Assembly: GCA_040289475.1 (NCBI GenBank)
Contig: PSLF01000003.1
Location: 27,418-91,417 of the forward strand
Source: Acidimicrobiia bacterium
GTDB lineage: Bacteria > Actinomycetota > Acidimicrobiia > ATN3 > PSLF01
Length of the DNA: 64,000 bases
Direction: 5' to 3'
This document shows positions 26,056-34,544 of the stretch, piece by piece; within the stretch, counting starts at the first letter, position 1, and each line of letters opens with the position of its first letter. Below the pieces are notes generated by a model. That model had not been told where the DNA came from and searched no databases. It saw only the letters and a list, made by a program, of their open reading frames with translations. Both the position numbers and the translations under genes were made by a program.

Positions 26056-27654
26056 TTACTCCCTGCCTTTCGCAGAGTGACTCCTCGAATGCTTTCGAAC
26101 GCTATCCAGCATGATCGGCACGGATGCGGTGACGTCACCTGCCCCCATAGTTACCACCACGTCTCCCATCTGGACCTCACGGGTCACAGCTTCGACGAGC
26201 TGACGCCTGGAGGGGACATACTGGACTCGCAACACAGCACTAATCGTTCTTGCTTCGTCAGCCACCAGTCGACCGGTTACGCCTGGAATTGGATCCTCCC
26301 GCGATCCGTATACCTCGGTGACGAAGGCAAGATCGGCCGCTGAGAGCGCGCTCGCAAAGTCACTACAGTAGCGAGCAGTACGCGTATACAAGTGGGGCTG
26401 AAATACCGCTACAACGCGTCCTCTTCGGGCTAACGCCAGTTCTCTAGCGGCCTCTAGCGTGGCTCTCACTTCTGCCGGGGTGTGTGCATAGTCGTCGTAA
26501 AAAGCCACGCCCGAGGCTTCACCCCTCCACACCATTCGCCGCTCGACCCCTTCAAATGCCTCTAGTGCCCGCCTCACGATCTTGAACTCGATCCCAAGTT
26601 CCGTTGCTACGGCTACGACCGCGGCTGCGTTGACAGCGAAGTGTCGCCCAATCAGCGGAAGACGCAGCTTATCCGGTTTTTGCGATTTAGAAATGCAAAA
26701 CTCCGCCAGAGTTCCTTCCTCGGACACTTCGAGAGTTCGGACGCTAATCCCAGGACCCTCTCCTTCGCCGAAAAAGACAAAGCGGGGCACGAAGGTGCCG
26801 CCGTTCGAGTCGACAATCTGCGCATCCTTGAGCCCCAGAGCTTCCTCAGCAGACTCCAACGCCTTTATGCTCTGGCACACCTCCACAGCTACAGGATCAG
26901 AGCGGTTTAGCACCACAACCGACCTCGCCTTCGTCATAAACTCGGCGAAGGCCTCCTTGAGCCGGTCGAAGGATCCCGCCCAGTTCTCTAAGTGGTCTCT
27001 GTCGACGTTTGTAACGACAGCGATCTCTGTTTTCAACTTCAGAAAAGTTCCGTCAGACTCGTCTGCCTCTAAGACTTGCCACTCGCCGCTGCCCCAACGT
27101 GCATTCGTTCCTGCTTCGTTCAGTTCTGCTCCCACCATGAAAGATGGGTCCAGTCCAGCCTCCGATAGGACAAGAGCTAGCATCGAGGATGTAGAAGTCT
27201 TACCGTGTGTTCCTCCGACGGAGATGGTCCTTTTCATTTCTGAAATGTGCGCGACGGCATCCGTCCTCTTGAATGTCGGAATCCCTTTTCTGTATGCCTC
27301 TTGCAGTTCGGGGTTGGATGGACGGACCGCAGCCGAGTAAATGACAGCGTCTGGAGACGCTATGTTGGAGGGGTCGTGCCCTATCGCGCACGTCACCCCG
27401 ATGCTGCGCAGACGAGTTATGACAGTGCTCTCCCTTAGATCCGATCCCGTAACCCGATAGCCTAGAGAAGCAAGGATACGGGCGATCGCGCTCATCCCCG
27501 CTCCGCCCACTCCGATCAGGTGTATAACCGATCCCGGTTGAGGAAAACGCTTCTCTTGGATACCGGGATCCGAGATCGTGCCCTCAACTCTAGGAGTAGA
27601 GTCAGAGGTTTCGGGTACTTCAGCTTTGCGCAATTTCTCCACCATCCAACTCAT
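26056..27654 (-). CDS. murC: UDP-N-acetylmuramate--L-alanine ligase
   Basis: MurC adds L-Ala to UDP-MurNAc using ATP. The 532-residue protein has the N-terminal Rossmann motif HLIGVGGAGMSAIA (45-58), the ATP loop GTHGKT (148-153), EADESDGTFL and the HTPAEVRATLEA block. A 40-residue extension precedes the Rossmann motif, longer than usual, so the real start could be the internal ATG four codons in or further down; I kept ATG 27654, which overlaps the murG stop in ATGA. The central domain also has a longer loop around SNGGTFVPRFVFFGEGEGPG. It works directly before MurD and after MurB. Confidence 0.96.
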   Translation of the reverse strand: MSWMVEKLRKAEVPETSDSTPRVEGTISDPGIQEKRFPQPGSVIHLIGVGGAGMSAIARILASLGYRVTGSDLRESTVITRLRSIGVTCAIGHDPSNIASPDAVIYSAAVRPSNPELQEAYRKGIPTFKRTDAVAHISEMKRTISVGGTHGKTSTSSMLALVLSEAGLDPSFMVGAELNEAGTNARWGSGEWQVLEADESDGTFLKLKTEIAVVTNVDRDHLENWAGSFDRLKEAFAEFMTKARSVVVLNRSDPVAVEVCQSIKALESAEEALGLKDAQIVDSNGGTFVPRFVFFGEGEGPGISVRTLEVSEEGTLAEFCISKSQKPDKLRLPLIGRHFAVNAAAVVAVATELGIEFKIVRRALEAFEGVERRMVWRGEASGVAFYDDYAHTPAEVRATLEAARELALARRGRVVAVFQPHLYTRTARYCSDFASALSAADLAFVTEVYGSREDPIPGVTGRLVADEARTISAVLRVQYVPSRRQLVEAVTREVQMGDVVVTMGAGDVTASVPIMLDSVRKHSRSHSAKGRE

Positions 27655-28994
27655 GTACTAAGAACGGAGACAGGGCGAGCAGATGTCAGGCCTGCCACCT
27701 CGGCGACAACCTCGAATGCAGCTCGGGGTACGGCAGCAGCTTGGAGACCTGCTTTGCGCATCTTGGAGAGTTTCTGGGGAGAATCAAGCAACCGTTCTAC
27801 CACGGACGGAACCAGACGGCACTGGGAATCGTGAACAATGACAGCACCCCCGAGGCGAGCGAGAGCTTCTGCATTCGACCGCTGGTGATCGGCCGGCACA
27901 AACGAGGAAGGTAAAAGAACACCGGGCGTTCCGGAAGCGGCAAGCTCTCCAACGGTAACCGCGCCCGCTCTTGCCACAACAAGATCGCATGCTCCGTACA
28001 GGCGGTCCATCCGTGACACGTAGGGCACGACGATAAAACAAGGTTGCAGCCGTGCTACGAACACAGTGCCAGGTGATATGCCTAATGCTTCGGCTAAATT
28101 TCGAGCGAGTTCTTTTGCCGCTTCGGGATTCTCAGATACAGAGCCCTTGCCACCAGCGCGGCCGTGATCGCAACCCTGCCCGCTGCGATACCGCGAAGCC
28201 TCCATAATCCGCTGAACGCACTCGTCGAAGTATCGCTGGCCCGTAACTTGAATCACTCCAGCAGTTAAAGGCGAAGACACGGCCCCCCATCGACAAAAGG
28301 CCTCCCAGGCAGCTTCATTGGTGGGGCCAGCTCCCAAGCTCCCCCCCACGAAACCAACCAGAGGTGTAGCTGGCGCCAATCCGATGTGTTTACGAGTCAG
28401 TGGCGGATTTCGGCTCTCCGCTAACTTTTCGATCTCTGGTCTGACACATGGCTTCACCAAAACAGGTGTGACCCCGCGCCGCAAAGCCGCCCGTCCCAGA
28501 CGCGACATTTCGAAAGTTCGGCGGGAGGCCGGAAACGCTGTCGGGACCAATCGAGTCAGGTTGACACCCAAGCCATTGGCCAATCCGAATACAGCGTCTA
28601 CTTGCAACACAGTCACAGGAATTCCACTAAAGGCTCCCGCTAAAAGCAGCGGAAAGCTGGCATAACCCCCTATCCCCACCACTGCTCTTGGACCCAGATC
28701 GCGGAGCGAAACCAAAGCTTCGACAAAAGAGCGGGAAGCCCCGACCAGCCCTCCGATCGTGCCTTTTGGGGAGCGTCCCCGCACAGGTGCTGCACCCTTC
28801 AGGGAGCGATATTGGAAGCCGGCCGCCTCGACCGCTTCTCGTCCCGACCCTCTCTCACCCCCAAAGAATACGACCCCTGCAGGATCGAGCAATCCAGCAG
28901 CAACCAAATCCTCGGCGATCCTCACGCCTGGATAAAGGTGACCGGCTGTTCCACTGCCGGCAAATGCGATTGAGACAGAAAAGGACTCGGTCAC
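27651..28994 (-). CDS. murG: UDP-GlcNAc--undecaprenyl-PP-MurNAc-pentapeptide GlcNAc transferase
   Basis: MurG converts lipid I to lipid II at the inner face of the membrane. The N-domain loop is AFAGSGTAGHLYPG, and the C-domain has FVGGSLGAGPTNEA, VTGQRYFDEC, PYVSRMDRLYGACDLVVARAGAVTVGEL and DHQRSNAEAL. I place the start at GTG 28994, which overlaps the ftsW stop (GTGA) and gives 447 residues. The frame is open for another 217 codons upstream, but that part is only another reading of ftsW. The protein is still ~85 residues longer than usual, partly because of a Gly/Lys/Ser-rich insertion at about 267-318 between VTGQRY and the VVPYVSRMD strand. Confidence 0.95.
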   Translation of the reverse strand: MTESFSVSIAFAGSGTAGHLYPGVRIAEDLVAAGLLDPAGVVFFGGERGSGREAVEAAGFQYRSLKGAAPVRGRSPKGTIGGLVGASRSFVEALVSLRDLGPRAVVGIGGYASFPLLLAGAFSGIPVTVLQVDAVFGLANGLGVNLTRLVPTAFPASRRTFEMSRLGRAALRRGVTPVLVKPCVRPEIEKLAESRNPPLTRKHIGLAPATPLVGFVGGSLGAGPTNEAAWEAFCRWGAVSSPLTAGVIQVTGQRYFDECVQRIMEASRYRSGQGCDHGRAGGKGSVSENPEAAKELARNLAEALGISPGTVFVARLQPCFIVVPYVSRMDRLYGACDLVVARAGAVTVGELAASGTPGVLLPSSFVPADHQRSNAEALARLGGAVIVHDSQCRLVPSVVERLLDSPQKLSKMRKAGLQAAAVPRAAFEVVAEVAGLTSARPVSVLST

Positions 28995-30232
28995 GGCCTT
29001 TCTGTAGAACTCCTGCTTTGGGCGTTGCTTCCGGTCGATCCCGCTTTTACTGCGCACCCCCCTATTTCCCCAGACGCCGCCCGATCTCCTTGACGGGCGA
29101 TCGCCAACAAGATCCCACAAGCCGACAACACGGTCAGAAGTGCTGAACCTCCTGTAGAGATGAACGGCAGTGGAACTCCGGTTACTGGAAGACGCCCACT
29201 GGTCACGCCGATGTTGACGAAGGCTTGAATCGAGATCCACCCCGTAATCGAGGCTGCGAGTACTCTGCCGAATCGATCCGGAGCTCTCAACGCAGTTCTC
29301 ACGCCAAACAATGCAAACGCGCAAAACAGTAGTATCACCGCAACACATCCAACGAATCCCAACTCTTCCCCGATCACAGCGAAGACAAAGTCGGTGTGAG
29401 CATTGGGTAGGAACAACCACTTCTGACGCCCTGCTCCGAGCCCTACTCCAGTCCATCCTCCCGATCCAATTGCGAGCATTGACTGGATAGCGTGATAACC
29501 GGCTGAGTCCGCGCTGGACCACGGGTCTACAAAAGAAAACAGGCGAGCCTTCCGATAATCTGCCGACAGGGCTAGCGCTACGAACGCGCCACACGCTGTG
29601 CCTGCTAGCCAGCTGAGACTTCTGAGAGGAATGCCTGCGGCCCACAACACAACGAAGAAGACAATTCCCAGAGCTACTGTGGTTCCTAGATCAGGCTGAG
29701 CCATAATCAACCCAGTAAGCACCGCCATAACGGGAGCCGTCGGGAACAAAAAATCTTTCGTCGAGGTCGGTACCCTCTCTCTCTGCGTGAGGACGGAGGC
29801 CGCGTAGAGCACAAAAGCTAACTTCGCAAACTCAGAAGGCTGCACTCCGATGCTACCCCACCCGATCCAACGCGATGCCCCCCCTGCCTCTACTCCTATA
29901 CCGGGCACCAAAACCAGCACTAGCAAAAGCGAGACTACCGCAAGAAAAGGGAATGCCAGCTTTCTGAGGCTGTGGTAGTCAATACCGGAGAGTCGCCACA
30001 TAAGCAATGAGCCAAATATCGCAAAAAGCAGCTGCCTCGTGAAAATACCGAACGCTCCCTGTCCTTTTTCCATCGAGGCAACAGCACTAGAAGACATAAC
30101 CATCACTAGGCCGAAGACTACGAGCGCTGCCACAGTCACAGCGAGCCCGCCCGCATTGGAACCCCGTGTTCTTTCCGTCGAAGGGGTTGCGGGCAGCCTG
30201 CGGGGCTGTTTTCGCAAGACCCATGATTTCAT
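28991..30232 (-). CDS. ftsW: FtsW lipid II polymerase (SEDS family)
   Basis: FtsW is the septal peptidoglycan glycosyltransferase that pairs with FtsI. The ~413-residue protein has about ten membrane segments and SEDS signatures: GVQPSEFAKLAFVLYAA, AQPDLGTTVAL, PNAHTDFVFAVIGEELGF and RLPVTGVPLPFISTGGSAL. I chose ATG 30232, with GGTGG 5 bases upstream and one base after the murD stop; the frame is open to 30319. It overlaps murG by 4 bases (GTGA). The acidic residue in the conserved WSSADSAGYHAIQS loop region is consistent with an active SEDS enzyme. Confidence 0.95.
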   Translation of the reverse strand: MKSWVLRKQPRRLPATPSTERTRGSNAGGLAVTVAALVVFGLVMVMSSSAVASMEKGQGAFGIFTRQLLFAIFGSLLMWRLSGIDYHSLRKLAFPFLAVVSLLLVLVLVPGIGVEAGGASRWIGWGSIGVQPSEFAKLAFVLYAASVLTQRERVPTSTKDFLFPTAPVMAVLTGLIMAQPDLGTTVALGIVFFVVLWAAGIPLRSLSWLAGTACGAFVALALSADYRKARLFSFVDPWSSADSAGYHAIQSMLAIGSGGWTGVGLGAGRQKWLFLPNAHTDFVFAVIGEELGFVGCVAVILLFCAFALFGVRTALRAPDRFGRVLAASITGWISIQAFVNIGVTSGRLPVTGVPLPFISTGGSALLTVLSACGILLAIARQGDRAASGEIGGCAVKAGSTGSNAQSRSSTERP

Positions 30233-30233
30233 T

Positions 30234-31808
30234 TCATCCACCCATGGATCTCTCGCTGGAAACGCTCCGCGACGCCAATTCTCGAACGACGGCTTTGAAA
30301 TGCTCGCCCCTCTCCTCATAGTTTCGATACCAGTCGAACGACGCGCACCCGGGACTTAAAAGAACTGTGTCGCCCGGAGCGCTCGACTCGAACGCTGCTT
30401 CTACTGCATTTTCCATAGAAGGGGCGAGTGATACCGAGACTCCTTGAGCTGAGAGCAAATAGAAGAGGTCGGGACCGGACTCTCCGATACACACGACACT
30501 CTTCACTCGCTTGCTGCCTGCTATAGCCGACGAAAAAGCTGAGAGGTCGATTCCCTTGTTGCGACCGCCCGCTATAAGCACGACCCGGTCATAAGCGGAC
30601 ACCGCCGCAAGCACTGCGTGCGGATTCGTCGCTTTCGAATCATTCACAAATGTTCGACCGCACACTTCCTCCACCACTTCCATTCGATGTGGGAGCGGTG
30701 CGAACGATTCGATCGCAGATAATGCCTGTGTGGGATCTATCCCTACGGCCAAAGCTGTTGCCACGGCAGCTGCCGCATCCTCGGCAGGGATATTGCTAGC
30801 GGCCGCGCCCCTAGCGTGCCTGCGGTCCTGGAACCGTGGCATTGCCAGGATCGATCCATCCGGCAATCGCAGCGAGCCGTCTTGTTCAAAGACTACGTCA
30901 CCGGAAGTTTCTTGGGTGGAAGCGGTAGCGAAGGGGATTCGATGTACTTCCGGTGGAATGCGAGACGCTGCTATGTCGATAACTGAGGAATCCGCGCAGT
31001 TGTAGATCGCGACATCCCCCTTGGACTGGTTCGCAAAAATCTTCGCTTTTGCTTCGGCGTAGTCATCTACATCGGGGTGCCAATCCAAATGGTCCGGCGC
31101 AAAGTTCAAAAACACGGAAACGTCGGGGCGAAACTCATCGCACAAAGCCAGCTGGAAACTGGACACCTCAACTACAAGCCAGGAATCGGAAGGTGCAGAA
31201 AGCGCAGTTTCTATAAAAGGAACGCCGATGTTTCCGCATCCGAAGGCGGTTAGCCCGCAACTTCGGAGAAGGTGCTCGATCAGTCGCACCGTCGTTGTCT
31301 TGCCGTTCGTTCCTGTAACCGCAACCAGCGACAGGGTATCGCCCAAACGACGTCGTGCCTCGACGACTCTGTATGCGAGCTCTACCTCTGACCAAACCAA
31401 CCCGCATGCTTTTTCGCACACCTTCATCACCAATGAACTTTTGGGAACCCCTGGGCTGGGAACGACAAGACCCGCGCCCTCGAGGACCGAGTGGTCTAAA
31501 AGGGCAGCGCTACCAAGATGGGCCGCAAACGACACTGGAGCGCCCGAATCGGCTGCAATAGACTCGAGTTGCGCAGCGTTGGATGCTTTCTTCGGATCGC
31601 TTGCCTCTTCTACAGCGACTACCGAGACTCCAGATGTCAAAAGGGTTGCCGCTACCGCCATACCCGTTTTTTCGAGACCGATTACACATACTTTCGATGC
31701 AATACCGGCGCTCTGGAGCGCTAACAAGACAGCTTCTCTACCACTCGAAGTCGCCCTGTCGTCTTTCGAAGTTCTCTTCACCGATCCAGCCCTTCGTCCG
31801 AGAACCAT
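30234..31808 (-). CDS. murD: UDP-N-acetylmuramoyl-L-alanine--D-glutamate ligase
   Basis: MurD adds D-Glu to UDP-MurNAc-L-Ala. The 524 residues include the N-terminal Rossmann domain (SKVCVIGLEKTGMAVAATLL), the ATP loop GTNGKTT (166-172), the NFAPDHLDWH block and the C-terminal domain with FVNDSKATNPHAVLAA, LIAGGRNKGID and LSPGCASFDWYRNYEERG. About 35 residues precede the Rossmann strand, so the true start may be internal (for example GTG 31781); ATG 31808 has AAAGGAG almost touching it. It lies 6 bases after mraY and immediately before ftsW. Confidence 0.96.
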   Translation of the reverse strand: MVLGRRAGSVKRTSKDDRATSSGREAVLLALQSAGIASKVCVIGLEKTGMAVAATLLTSGVSVVAVEEASDPKKASNAAQLESIAADSGAPVSFAAHLGSAALLDHSVLEGAGLVVPSPGVPKSSLVMKVCEKACGLVWSEVELAYRVVEARRRLGDTLSLVAVTGTNGKTTTVRLIEHLLRSCGLTAFGCGNIGVPFIETALSAPSDSWLVVEVSSFQLALCDEFRPDVSVFLNFAPDHLDWHPDVDDYAEAKAKIFANQSKGDVAIYNCADSSVIDIAASRIPPEVHRIPFATASTQETSGDVVFEQDGSLRLPDGSILAMPRFQDRRHARGAAASNIPAEDAAAAVATALAVGIDPTQALSAIESFAPLPHRMEVVEEVCGRTFVNDSKATNPHAVLAAVSAYDRVVLIAGGRNKGIDLSAFSSAIAGSKRVKSVVCIGESGPDLFYLLSAQGVSVSLAPSMENAVEAAFESSAPGDTVLLSPGCASFDWYRNYEERGEHFKAVVRELASRSVSSERSMGG

Positions 31809-31814
31809 GCTCCT

Positions 31815-32855
31815 TTACAACCCCGATCTGATGAGGAAATCGCCGTAGAAGATAGCCAGCCCCAAACCGACGAAGAGTCCACTGATAATCCAAAACCGCA
31901 CGATCACCGTGAACTCAGGCCAGCCTTTTAGTTCGAAGTGATGGTGTACCGGAGCCATCAGAAAGACGCGCCTCTTGAACAACCTAAATGCAATCACTTG
32001 GACGATCACCGATATAGTCTCCAACACAAAAAGACCGCCGAGGATAGGTAGCAAAAGTGGGGTCGATGTCATCATGGCGGAGGCTGCAATACCTCCTCCC
32101 AATGCAAGGGCTCCTGCGTCCCCCATGAAAATCTTCGCAGGAGCAGCGTTCCACCACAGGAACCCGATACATGCCGCGAACATCGATCCGGCAAAAATCG
32201 CCATATCCAGTTGTGCGTCCAGAGCCTTTGTTGCTGGATAAAGATCGGTTGCCCTCTGATTGAATTGCCAGAAGGAAATGAACATATATGCCGCATACAC
32301 CAATCCGGCTGCACCCGCAGCTAGGCCGTCGAGCCCGTCGGTCAGGTTTACAGAGTTGGAGCTTGCAGCGATCACTAAAAGGGCGAACGGCACGAACAAC
32401 GCACCCAGCTCGATGCCCCCAGTAATAAAAGAGGCGGTCGTCGGTGCCCCAATGTGCATCGCGCCGCCCGCGAAAACACTAGCTATGGCTATCTGTCCTA
32501 AGAACTTGGTCGACTTAGAAAGGCCAGTCTTGCGAATCTGACGAGCCTTCGACCAGTCGTCCGCGACGCCCAAGGCCCCCATCGAGACAACAACGAAGTA
32601 ACAAAGAATCGCTGGCCACGAAATGGGAACTGTACGCCTAAAAGGGAGATGAGCCACGGAGTATCCAAGAAGAGAGGAGATGACGATCACCACTCCCCCC
32701 ATCGTAGGCGTACCCCGTTTCGAAATGTGACGCTCGGGGCCATCCTCTCTGATCTCTTCACCGATCCCGTGCCGTCGAAGAATACGGATGAACAATGGGG
32801 TGATCAACATAGCCGACAACCCCGAAGCCCCAATTGCCAAGGCGAGACTTACCAT
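31815..32855 (-). CDS. mraY: Phospho-N-acetylmuramoyl-pentapeptide-transferase
   Basis: MraY transfers phospho-MurNAc-pentapeptide to undecaprenyl phosphate, giving lipid I. The 346-residue, ten-segment membrane protein has RHISKRGTPTMGGVVIVIS, the Asp-Asp of GVADDWSK, SVNLTDGLDGLAAG, KIFMGDAGALALGG and the histidine motif APVHHHFELKGWPE. ATG 32855 overlaps the murE stop by 7 bases, so the two are coupled. In most actinobacteria murF lies between murE and mraY; here the two genes overlap and leave no room for it. Confidence 0.97.
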   Translation of the reverse strand: MVSLALAIGASGLSAMLITPLFIRILRRHGIGEEIREDGPERHISKRGTPTMGGVVIVISSLLGYSVAHLPFRRTVPISWPAILCYFVVVSMGALGVADDWSKARQIRKTGLSKSTKFLGQIAIASVFAGGAMHIGAPTTASFITGGIELGALFVPFALLVIAASSNSVNLTDGLDGLAAGAAGLVYAAYMFISFWQFNQRATDLYPATKALDAQLDMAIFAGSMFAACIGFLWWNAAPAKIFMGDAGALALGGGIAASAMMTSTPLLLPILGGLFVLETISVIVQVIAFRLFKRRVFLMAPVHHHFELKGWPEFTVIVRFWIISGLFVGLGLAIFYGDFLIRSGL

Positions 32856-34528
32856 TGTGCGCTCCCTGGGCGAGCTTGGCGTCCTCGGAGAGCATGCAAT
32901 GCCTCTCTTACGACCTCGCGATCGTCAAACGGTACCGTCTCGTCCTTGAAGATTTGCCCTGTCTCATGCCCCTTTCCCGCGATGACCACAACATCTCCGG
33001 GACCAGCCATGGAAATCGCAGTATGTATCGCTTTCCGCCGATCGAGCTCTGTCATAAATCGTCCAACTGGTCTTTCCGCTTGCTCGGCCCCAGCCACAAT
33101 CTGTTCGAGTATGGATTGAGGATCTTCGCTGCGAGGATTGTCACTCGTGAAAACAGCAAAATCCGCTTCCTCGACAGCCGCTCTACCCATCAGCGGCCGC
33201 TTCGCCCGATCACGATCGCCACCACAACCAACAACGACAATTACTTTCGCCGTCTCTGAACCCTTGAGCGCACGAGCAGATCTAAGCACTGCTTTTACCG
33301 ATTCGGGGGTGTGTGCATAGTCAACGACAGCGAGGAAGTCCTGTCCCTTCTGGACTATCTCAAATCGTCCCGGCACCGGTGGTGCAGCCTCGAGCCCAGC
33401 CAGCACGTGTTCAAACTCAATGCCCATAGCTGTTGCACACGCCGCAGCTGCCAACGCATTCCAAACCGCGAATGTGCCAGCCAGAGGAATTTCCACCCGA
33501 GCTTTGTCGTGCGAGCCAGCTGACCGGAGTAAACCGCTGCTCACACCACCATTCTTGGCACCTTTGGTGTCACCGGCCCGTCCTCTTTCAACCTCATCCG
33601 CGCGAGCCTTGCAGTGAAGAACAAAAGAGGTAGAGCTGGCCCCAAAAACCACATCCTCTGCGTACACATCTGCACCATCCTCTTTTTTCCCAAAAGAGAC
33701 CCAAGGAACTTCTAGGCGTTGGAGTAAGCGCTTACCCCATTCGTCCGAGACGTTGACTGCCGCTGAAGCGGTGTACTCCTTTGAGAAAAGAGAGGCTTTT
33801 GCCTCGAAATATGAGTCCATAGTGTGGTGGAAATCCAGGTGATCTTGGGACAGGTTCGTAAAAACAGCCGTTTTGAAACTACAGCCCCTTACTCGTTCCA
33901 GAGCAAGGGCATGAGAAGACACCTCTATTGCGCATGCTTTCAACCCTGACTCCAGCATTTCGGCGAGAAGCTTTTGCAAATCGGGGGCTTCTGGCGTCGT
34001 GCGCACGGAGGGAAGTCTGCGATCACCGATGCGCACCTCGACGGTGCCTATTAGACCGCAGCGCACTCCGCCAGCTTCAACAATCGATGTCAAAAGCGAT
34101 GCAGTCGTCGTCTTGCCGTTAGTGCCGGTGACTCCGATCAATGCAAGACCATTTTTAGATGGATCTCCGTAAAATGCCGCCGCCGCAATCCCCATTGCTT
34201 TGCGGGTCGAAGGGACTTCGATTACACAAAAACCCCTTTCGCGGTCAACACCGAGCCAATCAGGGTCGAAATGTTGGACAAAGATCGCCCTGGCGCCTCG
34301 ATTCAAGACGTCCTTTATGTACAGGTGTCCATCTGTCCTTTCTCCGCGGATTGCGAAGAACGCATTCCCGCGCGAAAGTCGCCTGGAGTCGTAAGCTACT
34401 CCGGTTACTTCGATCTTCTCGAGATCCCCAGCAGCTCGAAGGTTGAAAGGGATACCTGCTTTCTCCAGAGTACTCAAGAGCGTTACAAGCCTCACGGACC
34501 GGAAGGGTTCGGCATCTCCCTTGGACAT
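32849..34528 (-). CDS. murE: UDP-MurNAc-tripeptide synthetase, meso-diaminopimelate-adding type
   Basis: MurE adds the third amino acid of the stem. The 559-residue protein has GVAYDSRRLSRGNAFFAIRG (43-62), the ATP loop GTNGKTT (135-141), the carbamylated-lysine region DSYFEAKASLF, VDYAHTPESVKAVL and the DNPR motif at 463-466 (TSDNPRSEDP), which marks meso-DAP rather than lysine specificity. A hydrophilic insertion (about 308-343, with ERGRAGDTKGAKNGG) interrupts the central domain. I used ATG 34528; AGGAG lies 12 bases upstream, and a longer frame begins at GTG 34570 inside the ftsI end. It follows ftsI in the operon. Confidence 0.96.
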   Translation of the reverse strand: MSKGDAEPFRSVRLVTLLSTLEKAGIPFNLRAAGDLEKIEVTGVAYDSRRLSRGNAFFAIRGERTDGHLYIKDVLNRGARAIFVQHFDPDWLGVDRERGFCVIEVPSTRKAMGIAAAAFYGDPSKNGLALIGVTGTNGKTTTASLLTSIVEAGGVRCGLIGTVEVRIGDRRLPSVRTTPEAPDLQKLLAEMLESGLKACAIEVSSHALALERVRGCSFKTAVFTNLSQDHLDFHHTMDSYFEAKASLFSKEYTASAAVNVSDEWGKRLLQRLEVPWVSFGKKEDGADVYAEDVVFGASSTSFVLHCKARADEVERGRAGDTKGAKNGGVSSGLLRSAGSHDKARVEIPLAGTFAVWNALAAAACATAMGIEFEHVLAGLEAAPPVPGRFEIVQKGQDFLAVVDYAHTPESVKAVLRSARALKGSETAKVIVVVGCGGDRDRAKRPLMGRAAVEEADFAVFTSDNPRSEDPQSILEQIVAGAEQAERPVGRFMTELDRRKAIHTAISMAGPGDVVVIAGKGHETGQIFKDETVPFDDREVVREALHALRGRQARPGSAQW

Positions 34529-34544
34529 CGAAATTGAGATCTCC

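Noticed and set aside
26582..27340. A 252-codon plus-strand frame opposite murC
   Set aside because: It is Ser/Ala/Thr-rich, antisense to conserved murC sequence, and has no recognisable domain; it is a codon-bias shadow.
28995..29645. A 217-codon in-frame upstream extension of murG
   Set aside because: It overlaps ftsW throughout, reads as Arg/Ser/Trp-rich nonsense, and the MurG fold starts right after the GTG at 28994.
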